From assembly GCF_002799155.1 (NCBI RefSeq), contig NZ_NERD01000002.1, forward strand, positions 620,001 through 684,000: a stretch of 64,000 nucleotides of DNA. The letters run 5' to 3'. Source of the stretch: Stenotrophomonas maltophilia. Lineage in GTDB: Bacteria; Pseudomonadota; Gammaproteobacteria; Xanthomonadales; Xanthomonadaceae. Of this stretch, positions 9,392 through 18,246 are shown piece after piece; position 1 is the first letter of the stretch; every line of letters starts with the position of its first letter. Under the pieces are notes generated by a model. The model was given only the letters and a program-made list of their open reading frames with translations. It was not told where the DNA came from and ran no database searches. The translations under genes were made by a program, and so were the position numbers.

Positions 9392-9790
9392 TTACAGCGC
9401 GGCGTCCTTCAGCTTCTTCAGCGGACGCACCTTCAGCTTGGTGGTGGCCGGCTTGGCAGCGAACCACTGCTCTTCCTTGGTGAACGGGTTGATGCCCTTG
9501 CGCTTCGGCTTGGCCGGCACATTGACGGTGGTGATCTTCAGCAGGCCCGGCAGGGTGAAGGAGCCAGCGCCCTTCTTGTGCACCGAGGAGGCGACGGCGC
9601 TTTCCAGCGAGGCCAGCACAGCGCGGACGTCCTTGGCGACGACGCCGGAGGCTTCAGCGATGTGTGCAACCAGGCCGGACTTGGTCAGCACTTCCTTGAT
9701 CGGCTTCGGAGCGGCCGGCTTGGCGGCTGCCTTCGTCGCGACTTTCTTCGCTGCCTTCTTCGGGGCAGCCTTCTTAGCGGTCTTTGCCAT
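9392..9790 (-). CDS. HU-family DNA-binding protein with histone H1-like tail
   Basis: Nucleoid-associated protein of 132 residues. Residues 1-30 form a Lys/Ala/Pro-rich tail (AKKAAPKKAAKKVATKAAAK) like histone H1 or AlgP-type tails. Residues 31-125 are an HU/IHF domain (PF00216): GLVAHIAEASGVVAKDVRAV helices, then LPGLLKITTVNVPAKPKRKG leading into the DNA-binding arm with INPFTKE. Typical HU is about 90 residues, so the tail is an addition. The ATG at 9790 is preceded by AGGAAACC on the minus strand and by a good promoter at 9851-9879; the longer frame from 9913 is not needed. It is monocistronic, with its own promoter and terminator. Confidence 0.92.
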   Translation of the reverse strand: MAKTAKKAAPKKAAKKVATKAAAKPAAPKPIKEVLTKSGLVAHIAEASGVVAKDVRAVLASLESAVASSVHKKGAGSFTLPGLLKITTVNVPAKPKRKGINPFTKEEQWFAAKPATTKLKVRPLKKLKDAAL

Positions 9791-9850
9791 GGTTTCCTGT
9801 TCCGTGAACGGTTGGTTGTTTGGTCGGCGCCGAACCCCGTCGGCAAGCGC

Positions 9851-9879
9851 AATGTAGGGCAACTCTCGGGCGCCGCCAA
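9851..9879 (-). promoter_or_regulatory. Predicted sigma70 promoter of the HU-like gene
   Basis: On the minus strand TTGGCG (9874-9879), a 17-bp spacer and TACATT (9851-9856) precede the HU-like ATG by about 60 nt. Confidence 0.5.
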
Positions 9880-10161
9880 TAGCCCGAAGCGCGGAAAGTG
9901 CATGTTTTTTCATATCCAGGCCGATTCAGTACATGGCCGGTGGTGGGGGATGGGGGCGCGCCAGCGTGTTTGATCGCCGGCGCCCGCCCATCGGCGGAGT
10001 GCGCGAAACCACTGAAAACAAGGGGAAAATGCGTTCCGGGCTGGCGAGGAAGTGTCCACGCGCCGGGCTCGGGGCGACGCCCGGCGTGCGGCGGAGCGAC
10101 GCAGGGCTAACGCGCGGCGTGCGAGGGTAGCCGTTCATCACCGCCACGCAGGAGCAGCACA
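9880..10161. other. Non-coding gap between divergent genes
   Basis: Between the HU promoter and osmC I find no convincing reading frame or repeat. The region holds GC-rich CGGCG-type imperfect hairpins (10060-10100) and presumably the osmC promoter, which I cannot place. The osmC Shine-Dalgarno AGGAG is at 10150-10154. Confidence 0.5.
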
Positions 10162-10593
10162 ATGGGAATCTCGCGACACGCCACCGCGCACTGGGAAGGC
10201 GATCTGAAGTCGGGCAAGGGACAGTTGAGCACGCCGCAGAGTGGGCTGCTGGACAAGACCCGCTACGGTTTCAACAGCCGCTTTGGCGACGAAAAGGGCA
10301 CCAATCCGGAAGAGCTGATCGCTGCCGCGCACGCGGGTTGTTTCACCATGGCGCTGTCGGCCAAGCTCGGCGAGGCAGGCTTCACCCCGACCTCGCTGGA
10401 CACCGAAGCGAAGGTCGACCTGTCGCTGGAGGGCGGCCCGCAGCTGTCGCAGATCCGGCTGAAGGTGAGGGCGGTGGTGCCCGGCATCGATGCGACGCAG
10501 TTCCGTGCCATTGCCGATGACGCCAAGCAGAACTGCCCGGTGTCCAAGGCGCTGAGCGCGGTGCCCATCAGCCTGGAAGCCGAGTTGGGCTGA
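10162..10593 (+). CDS. osmC: OsmC-family organic hydroperoxide reductase
   Basis: Thiol peroxidase of 143 residues that reduces organic hydroperoxides. The two active-site cysteines are Cys60 (AHAGCFTMAL) and Cys125 (KQNCPVSKAL), and the N-terminus RHATAHWEGDLKSGKG is that of the OsmC rather than the Ohr subfamily. Length is typical. AGGAG at 10150-10154 supports the ATG. It is a single-gene unit followed by a SMAG repeat. Confidence 0.92.
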   Translation: MGISRHATAHWEGDLKSGKGQLSTPQSGLLDKTRYGFNSRFGDEKGTNPEELIAAAHAGCFTMALSAKLGEAGFTPTSLDTEAKVDLSLEGGPQLSQIRLKVRAVVPGIDATQFRAIADDAKQNCPVSKALSAVPISLEAELG

Positions 10594-10618
10594 GAAATCG
10601 CGGGCCGGGATGGTCACG

Positions 10619-10642
10619 GTAGTGCCGGCCGCGGGCCGGCAA
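10619..10642. repeat. SMAG-type REP
   Basis: GTAG head followed by TGCCGGCCGCGGGCCGGCA, 25 nt after osmC. It is a probable transcript-end hairpin between osmC and the converging PhzF gene. Confidence 0.8.
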
Positions 10643-10776
10643 CCGCATGATGCCGAGGTCGAGGTGGCAGCCGGCCAGCGTCATGGCGACCTTCCTGGCA
10701 GCCACCCTCCGGGCCGTCGCGCGCGACGTTGGCAGCGGCTCCTGCCGCTGCCTTCGGCTCTACCCTCCAGCAGCAC

Positions 10777-11655
10777 TCACCAATCGATGGTGCCGGCAAT
10801 CACCGTCTGCACCTGCCCCCCCGACCAGACCTCGCCGTCTTCATCGACCCGCAGGGTAAGGCGTGCGTCGTGGCCGACTTCGCGGCCCTGGCTGACTTCG
10901 AACGGTGCACGGCCATGGGGCAGGGCATCGCGCAGGTCCAGCCAGGCGGCCAACACCGCATTGGCAGCACCCGAGGCGGCGTCCTCGAAGCGTCGGCCAT
11001 TGCCGACAAAGGCGCGTACCGCCAGATCGAAGCCCTCGCTCCCATCGCTGAAGGCATAGGCGAACACGCCCATGCTGTCGGTGGATTCGGCCAGTGCAGC
11101 GACCGCATCCCAGTCCGGACGCAGGGCGCGCAACGCGGCTTCATCGGCCACCTGCACCACCCACCAGCTGCGCCCGCCCTGCATGCGTGCCGGCGGCAGC
11201 GTGCCCAGCGGCCAGCCCTTCAGCGCCGCCTGCAGGCGCGGATCGGAGGCCTCGACGGTCTCGGCCAGCTGCGCGCGCGGGGTGCGGATGGCAATGCGCT
11301 GCTGCATGCCCTCGCCACTGACGCTCAGCGGCAGCGCACCGGCGATGCCATCCTGCACCAGCACGCCATCGACCGGCGCGGCCAGGCCCGCCTGCAGCAC
11401 CGCGTGCGCGGTACCGACGCTGGGATGGCCGGCGAACGGAACCTCCTTCTGCGGGCTGAACATGCGCAGCCGGTAGCTGGCGCCCGCGACCTGTGGCGGG
11501 AACACGAAGGTGGTTTCGGGCAGGCGCGTCCAGCGCGCAATGGCCTGCATGCTGGCATCGTCCAGGCCCTCGGCATCGAGCACAACGGCCAGCGGATTGC
11601 CGGCGCCGGCGCGCGGGGAGAACACATCCAGCTGCAGGAAGCGGCGGGTGGACAT
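10777..11655 (-). CDS. PhzF-family isomerase/epimerase (copy 1)
   Basis: Protein of 292 residues of the PhzF family (PF02567), two diaminopimelate-epimerase-like halves. The conserved N-terminal strand RFLQLDVFSPRAGAGNPLAVV and the PFAGHPSVGTAH motif are present, as is SGAANAVLAAW in the second half. Family enzymes isomerise small acids such as trans-2,3-dihydro-3-hydroxyanthranilate, but most genomic copies, including this one with no phenazine genes nearby, have unknown substrates. The start at 11655 gives the family N-terminus. It is followed upstream by a paralogue at 11787-12659, separated by a long inverted repeat. Confidence 0.88.
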   Translation of the reverse strand: MSTRRFLQLDVFSPRAGAGNPLAVVLDAEGLDDASMQAIARWTRLPETTFVFPPQVAGASYRLRMFSPQKEVPFAGHPSVGTAHAVLQAGLAAPVDGVLVQDGIAGALPLSVSGEGMQQRIAIRTPRAQLAETVEASDPRLQAALKGWPLGTLPPARMQGGRSWWVVQVADEAALRALRPDWDAVAALAESTDSMGVFAYAFSDGSEGFDLAVRAFVGNGRRFEDAASGAANAVLAAWLDLRDALPHGRAPFEVSQGREVGHDARLTLRVDEDGEVWSGGQVQTVIAGTIDW

Positions 11656-11701
11656 CAGGCAGGACTCCAGTAGACAGGCGGCATAGCGTAGCGCGGGGCA
11701 C

Positions 11702-11779
11702 AAAAAAGGGGACGGAGGGAATTAAGTCGCTTGTTGCACATATGGCAGAAGCGACTTAATTCCCTCCGTCCCCTTTTTT
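11702..11779. repeat. Long inverted repeat (family B), perfect 31-bp arms
   Basis: Two perfectly complementary 31-nt arms (core GGGGACGGAGGGAATTAAG) flank a 16-nt loop (11733-11748). Each outer end is a run of A or T, so on either strand the structure looks like a strong stem followed by U residues. A second copy with a longer loop is at 19405-19518. It separates two PhzF genes and could terminate transcription in both directions. Confidence 0.88.
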
Positions 11780-11786
11780 CCGTGGG

Positions 11787-12659
11787 CTACCAGCGGATGT
11801 GGCCGTCGATGACCGGCTGCACCTGGCCGCCGATCCAGACCGTGCCCTGCGCATCGACTTCGATCTGCACGCGCCCATCGCGACCGACTTCGCGGCCCTG
11901 GCTGGCCACGTAGCGGCCCTCGCTGCCGGGCAGGGCGTTGCGCTGCCGCAGCCAGGCACCGATCAGGGCATTGGCGCTGCCGGTGACCGGATCTTCCGGC
12001 ACGCTGGCCGCATCGGCGGGGCAGAATGCGCGCACCACACGGGCGTGGTCGGTGCCGGCCTCGTCAGCGAATACGGCCACGCCGGTGGCATCGGTGGCCA
12101 GGCTCCAGTCGCGCAGCGTGGCCATGTCCGGCGCCAGGCCGCGCACGGCAGCGGCGTCGCGCAGCGGCAGCAGCCACCAGCGTGCGCCGTTGTCCCACAG
12201 TTCGGGTTGCTGCCCCTTGGCCGCCAGTGCCAGCAGTGCGGCCGGCGCGGCGTCCGCCGGCGTGTCCAGCTGCCGGGCCGTTGGGCTGGCGAGCTGGATC
12301 TCCAGCGCCTCGGCCGGGCCGCTCACCCGAACCGGCAACACGCCCGCTGCACATTGCTGCAGCAGGGTGCCATTGCGCGGCTGGGCCAGGCCGCACGTCA
12401 CCGCCGCCCAGGCCGCGCCGACGCTGGGGTGGCCGGCAAAGGCCATCTCCCGGGTCGGGGTGAAGATGCGGATGTGATAGTCGGCGCCCGGCGCAGTGGG
12501 GTGCAGGAAGAACACCGTCTCGGACAGGTTCAGCCAGGCGGCCAGGGCCTGCATCTGCTCGCCGGACAGGCCGTCCGCATCCAGGATGGCACCCAGCGGA
12601 TTGCCGGTGCCGGGGCGGCGGGCGAAGACATCGAGCTGCAGGTAACGAAGGACGGCCAT
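11787..12659 (-). CDS. PhzF-family isomerase/epimerase (copy 2)
   Basis: Protein of 290 residues and paralogue of the gene at 10777-11655: LRYLQLDVFARRPGTGNPLG at the N-terminus, MAFAGHPSVGAAW, and VTGSANALIGAWLRQRN in the C-terminal half. The two proteins share layout and several motifs but are clearly diverged, so the duplication is not recent. Substrate unknown. Start at 12659 (MAVLRYLQLDVF); the longer frame adds non-family residues. Divergent from the AK/DAPDC gene, with 75 nt between them. Confidence 0.88.
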   Translation of the reverse strand: MAVLRYLQLDVFARRPGTGNPLGAILDADGLSGEQMQALAAWLNLSETVFFLHPTAPGADYHIRIFTPTREMAFAGHPSVGAAWAAVTCGLAQPRNGTLLQQCAAGVLPVRVSGPAEALEIQLASPTARQLDTPADAAPAALLALAAKGQQPELWDNGARWWLLPLRDAAAVRGLAPDMATLRDWSLATDATGVAVFADEAGTDHARVVRAFCPADAASVPEDPVTGSANALIGAWLRQRNALPGSEGRYVASQGREVGRDGRVQIEVDAQGTVWIGGQVQPVIDGHIRW

Positions 12660-12734
12660 CTGCGGGGATATTGCGCTTAGAATCAAGGGTTCCGCCCCCG
12701 AGGGCGGCTCCCCCACATTCTACATAGCCAATCC

Positions 12735-15329
12735 ATGTCAGCTTCCCCCCTTGTCGATCGTTGGATCGTACTGAAGTTCGGCGGCACCTCGGTGTCGCGT
12801 CGTCACCGCTGGGACACGATCGGGAAGCTGGCGAAAAAACGCGCGGAAGAGACCGGCTCGCGCGTACTGGTGGTGGTTTCGGCGCTGTCCGGGGTCACCA
12901 ACGAACTGACTGCGATCGCCGATGGCGCGCCGGACAGCCGTGACCGCGTGGCCGCGCTGGTCGAGCGCCATGAAGGTTTCCTGGCCGAACTGGGCCTGGG
13001 CCGCGAGGTGCTGGCCGAGCGCCTGGCAGCGCTGCAGGGCCTGCTCGACGACCCGCGTGCGGCCACCCGCCCGCTGGAATGGCAGGCCGAAGTGCTGGGC
13101 CAGGGCGAGCTGTTGTCCTCCACGCTGGGCGCGGCCTATCTGCACGCTTCGGGCCTGGACATGGGCTGGATGGATGCCCGCCAGTGGCTGGACGCGATGC
13201 CGCCGCAGCCGAACCAGAGCGACTGGTCGCAACGCCTGTCGGTGAACTGCCAGTGGCGTGCCGATGCGGAGTGGTTGCAGCGCTTCCGCGCGCAGCCGAC
13301 CCGCCTGCTGATCACCCAGGGTTTCATCTCGCGGCATGCCGATGGCGGTACCGCCATCCTCGGCCGTGGTGGCTCGGATACCTCGGCGGCGTACTTCGGC
13401 GCGCTGCTCGGCGCCAGCCGCGTGGAAATCTGGACCGATGTGCCAGGCATGTTCAGCGCCAATCCGAAGGATGTGCCCGACGCGCGCCTGCTGACCCGCC
13501 TGGACTATTACGAGGCGCAGGAAATCGCCACCACCGGCGCCAAGGTGCTGCACCCGCGCTCGATCAAGCCGTGCCGCGATGCTGGCGTGCCGATGGCCAT
13601 CCTCGATACCGAGCGCCCGGAACTGCCGGGCACCAGCATCGACGGCAGTGCTGCACCGGTGCCGGGGGTGAAGGCGATCAGCCGCCGCAACGGCATCGTG
13701 CTGGTGTCGATGGAAGGCATCGGCATGTGGCAGCAGGTCGGCTTCCTGGCCGATGTGTTCAACCTGTTCAAGAAGCATGGCCTGTCGGTGGACCTGATCG
13801 GTTCGGCCGAGACCAACGTCACCGTGTCGCTGGACCCGTCCGAGAACCTGGTCAACACCGATGTGCTGGCCGCGCTGTCGGCCGACCTGTCGCAGATCTG
13901 CAAGGTAAAGGTGATCGTGCCGTGCGCGGCGATCACCCTGGTCGGCCGCGGCATGCGTTCGCTGCTGCACAAGCTGTCGGACGTGTGGGCCACCTTCGGC
14001 CGCGAGCGCGTGCACATGATTTCGCAGTCGTCCAACGACCTGAACCTGACCTTCGTCATCGATGAGGCCGATGCCGATGGCCTGCTGCCGATCCTGCACG
14101 CCGAGCTGATCGACAGCGGCGCCATGCCGGTGGAAGAGACCGAAGTGTTCGGTCCGCGCTGGCGCGAGATCGCCGGCACCGTGCGCCCGCGTGGCACGCC
14201 GTGGTGGCGGGGGCAGCGTGCGCACCTGCTGCAGCTGGCCGATGCCGGCACGCCGCGTTATGTCTACCACCTGCCGACCGTGCGCGCCCGCGCCCGCGCG
14301 CTGGCCGCGATCAAGCCGATCGACCAGCGCTACTACGCGATCAAGGCCAACAGCCACCCGGCCATCCTGCAGCTGCTGGAAGCCGAGGGCTTCGGCCTGG
14401 AATGTGTCTCGCACGGCGAACTGAAGCACGTGTTCCAGCACTTGCCGGAGCTTTCGCCCAAGCGCGTGCTGTTCACCCCCAGCTTCTGCCCGCGCAGCGA
14501 GTACGAAGCCGCGTTCGCGCTGGGCGTGACTGTCACCGTCGACAACGTCGAAGCACTGCAGCGCTGGCCGGACCTGTTCCGCAACCGCGAGCTGTGGCTG
14601 CGCGTGGACCTGGGCCGTGGCGAAGGCCACCATGCCAAGGTCCGCACCGGCGGCAAGGAGTCCAAGTTCGGCCTGCCGATCGCCCGTGTCGATGAGTTCG
14701 TGCGCGCGGCCACCGATCTGGGCAGCCGCGTGGTCGGCCTGCATGCGCACCTCGGCAGTGGCGTGGAGACCGCGCAGCATTGGCGCCTGATGTGCGATGA
14801 GCTCGCCGGCTTCGCCCGCCGCATCGGCAGCGTGCAGACCATCGATATCGGCGGTGGCCTGCCGATTCCGTACAGCGACGAAGACGAGCCGTTCGATCTG
14901 GACGCCTGGGCCGAGGGCCTGGCCGAGGTCAAGGCGCTGCATCCGGCGTTCCGCCTGGCGATCGAGCCGGGCCGGTACCTGGTGGCCGAATCCGGGGTGC
15001 TGCTGACCCATGTCACCCAGGTGGTGGAGAAGGACGGCGTGCGCCGCGTCGGCCTCGATGCCGGCATGAACGCACTGATGCGCCCGGCCCTGTACGACGC
15101 CTGGCATGACATCGAGAATCTCAGCCGCCAGGGCGGTTATGCCGAAGCGGCGTTCGATGTGGTCGGCCCGATCTGCGAATCCAGCGATGTGTTCGGCAAG
15201 CGCCGCAAGCTGCCGGTGTCGACCGCACCGGACGACGTGATGCTGATCGCCGATGCCGGCGCCTACGGTTATTCGATGGCCAACACCTACAACCAGCGGG
15301 CGTTGCCGCGCGAAGACGTGATCGAGTGA
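12735..15329 (+). CDS. Bifunctional aspartate kinase / diaminopimelate decarboxylase
   Basis: This fusion of 864 residues carries out the first and last steps of the lysine branch: phosphorylation of aspartate, and PLP-dependent decarboxylation of meso-diaminopimelate to lysine. Residues about 10-300 are the kinase (KFGGTS at 14-19; LGRGGSDTSAA). Residues about 310-460 hold the ACT regulatory domains (GIVLVSMEGIGMWQQVGFLA). Residues about 500-860 are the decarboxylase (YYAIKANSHP with the PLP lysine, LHAHLGSG, IDIGGGLPIPY, ICESSDVFG). The arrangement is characteristic of Xanthomonadaceae. The ACT domains imply feedback control by end products, which in a fusion could tune both activities. No frameshift separates the two halves. 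Confidence 0.96.
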   Translation: MSASPLVDRWIVLKFGGTSVSRRHRWDTIGKLAKKRAEETGSRVLVVVSALSGVTNELTAIADGAPDSRDRVAALVERHEGFLAELGLGREVLAERLAALQGLLDDPRAATRPLEWQAEVLGQGELLSSTLGAAYLHASGLDMGWMDARQWLDAMPPQPNQSDWSQRLSVNCQWRADAEWLQRFRAQPTRLLITQGFISRHADGGTAILGRGGSDTSAAYFGALLGASRVEIWTDVPGMFSANPKDVPDARLLTRLDYYEAQEIATTGAKVLHPRSIKPCRDAGVPMAILDTERPELPGTSIDGSAAPVPGVKAISRRNGIVLVSMEGIGMWQQVGFLADVFNLFKKHGLSVDLIGSAETNVTVSLDPSENLVNTDVLAALSADLSQICKVKVIVPCAAITLVGRGMRSLLHKLSDVWATFGRERVHMISQSSNDLNLTFVIDEADADGLLPILHAELIDSGAMPVEETEVFGPRWREIAGTVRPRGTPWWRGQRAHLLQLADAGTPRYVYHLPTVRARARALAAIKPIDQRYYAIKANSHPAILQLLEAEGFGLECVSHGELKHVFQHLPELSPKRVLFTPSFCPRSEYEAAFALGVTVTVDNVEALQRWPDLFRNRELWLRVDLGRGEGHHAKVRTGGKESKFGLPIARVDEFVRAATDLGSRVVGLHAHLGSGVETAQHWRLMCDELAGFARRIGSVQTIDIGGGLPIPYSDEDEPFDLDAWAEGLAEVKALHPAFRLAIEPGRYLVAESGVLLTHVTQVVEKDGVRRVGLDAGMNALMRPALYDAWHDIENLSRQGGYAEAAFDVVGPICESSDVFGKRRKLPVSTAPDDVMLIADAGAYGYSMANTYNQRALPREDVIE

Positions 15330-15405
15330 CCACCGCGCGCGCCCTGCACCCGCCCACCGACACGCCCCGCGCGACCGCGCGGGCCTGTGCCTGACCGGAT
15401 ACACC

Positions 15406-16758
15406 ATGACTGCTTTCGACAAACACCAGGTTTCCCGCTTCCGCTTCGTCCGCTGCGAATTCGCCGCGGAGACCGGCGTGGCCAAGCTGGTCTACGCCTT
15501 TGATGACGGTCCGGAGATGGTGGAAACCATCACCGTGCCGGGCGCCCCGTTCGTGCTGGACGAGGCGCGTGCCTCGGCAGTGCAGCGCGCGCTGCAGCTG
15601 TTGCACCTGATCGCCGGTGTCAGCTACTACAAGGCGGGCGTGCCGGAGACGGTCAGCATCGACAGCTACGCCATCGATGCCGATACCGCTGCGCTGGTGG
15701 AGACGGTCTACCTCAACGGCCTGGGCGAATTTGCGTACCGCAACGGCCTGAACCTGCGCGGGCGCTTCCGCCTGCCGGTGCAGGGCGACGCAGTGCAGGC
15801 GCTGGTGCTGGGCCTGCAGCCGCATGCGCTGGTGGCGATCGGTGGCGGCAAGGATTCGCTGGTCAGCATCGAAGCGCTGCGCCGTGCCGGCGTGGACGAG
15901 ACGGTGACCTGGATTGGTGGTTCGCAGCTGATCCGCGCCTGTGCCGAGCGTACCGGCCTGCCCACGCTGAACCTGGGCCGCGCGCTGGCGCCGGAACTGT
16001 TCGAGCTCAACCGCCAGGGCGCCTGGAACGGGCATATCCCGGTTACCGCGGTGAACTCGGCGATCATGGTGCTGGCCGCGCTGCTGCAGGGCGCAGACCA
16101 GGTGGTGTTCTCCAATGAGCGTTCGGCAAGCTACGGCAGCCAGATTCCGGGCACCGGCGAGGTGAACCACCAGTGGTCCAAGGGCTGGGCGTTCGAGCAG
16201 GCGTTCGGCAGCCACGTGCAGAAGCACGTCGCTGCGGACCTGCAGTACTACTCGCTGCTGCGCCCGATGTCAGAGCTGGCGGTGGCCCGCCAGTTCGCCA
16301 AGACCGATTTCTACGACGCGCACTTCTCCAGCTGCAACCGCAACTTCCACATCCTTGGCGAGCGCCCGGTGAACCGCTGGTGCGGCGTCTGCCCGAAGTG
16401 CCATTTCGTGTTCCTTGCGCTGGCTCCGTTCATGCCCAAGACGCGGCTGGTGCGCATCTTCGGCCGCAACCTGCTGGACGATGCCGAGCAGGCCGGTGGC
16501 TTCGACGCGCTGCTGGAATTCCAGGACCACAAGCCGTTCGAGTGCGTGGGCGAAGGCCGCGAATCGCGCGCGGCGATGGCGACCCTGGCGCAGCGCGCGG
16601 AGTGGAAGGAAGACGTGCTGGTGAAGCGCTTCTGCAATGAGATCCAGCCGCAGCTGGATGCCGCCGAACTGGAACTGGCACCGCTGCTGCAGCTGCAGGG
16701 CGAGCACCGCGTTCCGGCTGCGCTGTGGGAACGGGTGCGTGAAGATTTCGAAGCTTGA
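15406..16758 (+). CDS. murL: UDP-MurNAc-L-Ala-L-Glu epimerase MurL
   Basis: Cytoplasmic enzyme of 450 residues matching MurL of Xanthomonas, which epimerises the terminal L-glutamate of UDP-MurNAc-L-Ala-L-Glu to D-glutamate in an ATP-dependent reaction. An ATP-pyrophosphatase-like loop is visible at [19 protein letters not shown] (about residues 144-162). Cysteines in FSSCNRNFH and [10 protein letters not shown] (about residues 308-332) could bind metal or take part in chemistry. The next gene is MurD2, overlapping by 20 nt, as in Xanthomonas. Together they replace the usual MurI plus MurD route to D-Glu in peptidoglycan. Assignment rests on family resemblance and on this neighbour. Confidence 0.88.
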   Translation: MTAFDKHQVSRFRFVRCEFAAETGVAKLVYAFDDGPEMVETITVPGAPFVLDEARASAVQRALQLLHLIAGVSYYKAGVPETVSIDSYAIDADTAALVETVYLNGLGEFAYRNGLNLRGRFRLPVQGDAVQALVLGLQPHALVAIGGGKDSLVSIEALRRAGVDETVTWIGGSQLIRACAERTGLPTLNLGRALAPELFELNRQGAWNGHIPVTAVNSAIMVLAALLQGADQVVFSNERSASYGSQIPGTGEVNHQWSKGWAFEQAFGSHVQKHVAADLQYYSLLRPMSELAVARQFAKTDFYDAHFSSCNRNFHILGERPVNRWCGVCPKCHFVFLALAPFMPKTRLVRIFGRNLLDDAEQAGGFDALLEFQDHKPFECVGEGRESRAAMATLAQRAEWKEDVLVKRFCNEIQPQLDAAELELAPLLQLQGEHRVPAALWERVREDFEA

Positions 16759-18148
16759 AGGAAAGCGCGTTGCGCTGTGGGGCTGGGGCCGAGAGGGCCG
16801 CGCCGCGTTTGCGGTGCTGCACGAGCGCTTGCCCACGCTGCCGCTGAGCCTGTTCTGCCCGGCGGCCGAAGCTGAGGCCGCGCGTGCAGAAACCCAAGGC
16901 GCGCTGGACGTGCGTGGCGAGCCTTCTGCTGAAGCGCTGGCCGCGTTCGACGTGGTGATCAAATCCCCCGGTATCAGCCCGTACCAGCCGATCGCGCTGG
17001 TGGCCGCAGCGCAGGGCACCACCTTCATCGGTGGCACCGCGCTGTGGTTTGCCGAGCATGCGGGTGCCGATGGCATCGTGCACGACACCGTGTGCGTGAC
17101 CGGTACCAAGGGCAAGAGCACGACCACCGCACTGGTCGCGCACCTGCTGCGTACGGCCGGCCACCGTACCGGCCTGGTCGGCAACATCGGCCTGCCGCTG
17201 CTGGAAGTGCTGGACCCACAGCCCGCGCCCGAGTACTGGGCGGTGGAACTGTCCAGCTACCAGACCGGCGAAGTGGCGCGCAGTGGCGCCCATCCGCAGG
17301 TAGCGGTGGTGCTGAACCTGTTCCCGGAACATCTGGACTGGCACGGCAGCGAGCAGCGTTACATCGAGGACAAGCTGCGGTTGGTGACCGAAGCCGCACC
17401 GCGCATCGCCGTGCTCAACGCCGCCGATCCACATCTGGCGGCGCTTTCGCTGCCCGGCAGCGAAGTTGTCTGGTTCAACCAGCCGCAGGGCTGGCACATG
17501 CGCGGTGACATCGTGCATCGCGGTGAGCAGGCCGTGTTCGATACCCGCAACACGCCGCTGCCGGGTCGCCACAACCGCGGCAACTTGTGTGCGGTGCTGG
17601 CCGCGCTGGAAGCGCTGGGGCTGGATGCGGTGGCGCTGGTGCCGGCGGTGCAGAACTTCCGTCCATTGCCGAACCGCCTGCAGCGCATTGGCGTGGCCGA
17701 TGGCCTGACCTACATCAACGATTCGATCAGCACCACGCCGCATGCCAGCCTGGCTGCGCTGGAGTGTTTCGCCGGCCAGCGCATCGCACTGCTGGTGGGC
17801 GGGCACGACCGTGGCCTGGACTGGACCGATTTCATGCAGCACATGGCGCACGACGTGCCGCCGGTGGAGATCGTGACGATGGGCAGCAACGGCCCACGCA
17901 TCCATGCGATGCTGCGGCCGCTGGCCGACGCCGGGCGCTTTGGTCTGCACGCTGCGGGCGATCTGCCCGAGGCGATGGTGCTGGCGCGTGCCGCGCTGGG
18001 TGGGCAGGGCGGGGTGGTGCTGCTGTCGCCGGGCGCGCCGAGCTTTGGTGCCTACCGCGACTATGTGGCCCGTGGCCGTCATTTCGCCGAACTGGCCGGA
18101 TTCGACCCGGACAGCATCAGCGCGATACCGGGGTTGGGTATTGCCTGA
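16739..18148 (+). CDS. murD2: UDP-MurNAc-L-alanine--L-glutamate ligase MurD2
   Basis: Mur ligase of 469 residues. It has the N-terminal UDP-binding region ([16 protein letters not shown]), the ATP loop [15 protein letters not shown], the Mur central motifs ([24 protein letters not shown]) and the C-terminal domain ([32 protein letters not shown]). Next to murL it should be the MurD2 type that adds L-Glu rather than D-Glu to UDP-MurNAc-L-Ala. I chose the GTG at 16739 ([13 protein letters not shown]), which lies inside the end of murL; the frame is open to 16637 but the extra residues are shadow coding. Downstream is a RAYT-type REP. Confidence 0.88.
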   Translation: MKISKLEGKRVALWGWGREGRAAFAVLHERLPTLPLSLFCPAAEAEAARAETQGALDVRGEPSAEALAAFDVVIKSPGISPYQPIALVAAAQGTTFIGGTALWFAEHAGADGIVHDTVCVTGTKGKSTTTALVAHLLRTAGHRTGLVGNIGLPLLEVLDPQPAPEYWAVELSSYQTGEVARSGAHPQVAVVLNLFPEHLDWHGSEQRYIEDKLRLVTEAAPRIAVLNAADPHLAALSLPGSEVVWFNQPQGWHMRGDIVHRGEQAVFDTRNTPLPGRHNRGNLCAVLAALEALGLDAVALVPAVQNFRPLPNRLQRIGVADGLTYINDSISTTPHASLAALECFAGQRIALLVGGHDRGLDWTDFMQHMAHDVPPVEIVTMGSNGPRIHAMLRPLADAGRFGLHAAGDLPEAMVLARAALGGQGGVVLLSPGAPSFGAYRDYVARGRHFAELAGFDPDSISAIPGLGIA

Positions 18149-18159
18149 CCGGCGGGATC

Positions 18160-18198
18160 GGGGTCGGATCCCTTTCCGCAGGAAAGGGCTCTGACCCC
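18160..18198. repeat. Solitary REP of the RAYT-linked family
   Basis: Palindrome GGGGTCGGATCCCTTTCC...GGAAAGGGCTCTGACCCC, related to the three copies around the RAYT gene at 172-822. It lies 11 nt after murD2. Confidence 0.85.
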
Positions 18199-18246
18199 AT
18201 CGTGCATTTATCATGCAGGCATCCCCGGACGGACCCGGATGCCCGC

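Noticed and set aside
10777..12659. Phenazine biosynthesis locus
   Set aside because: PhzF homologues are common stand-alone enzymes and no other phz gene is present.
12738..15485. Long minus-strand open frame of 915 codons opposite the AK/DAPDC gene
   Set aside because: It is the antisense shadow of a high-GC gene: low-complexity His/Arg/Gln-rich translation with no motifs, while the plus strand encodes a complete known enzyme.
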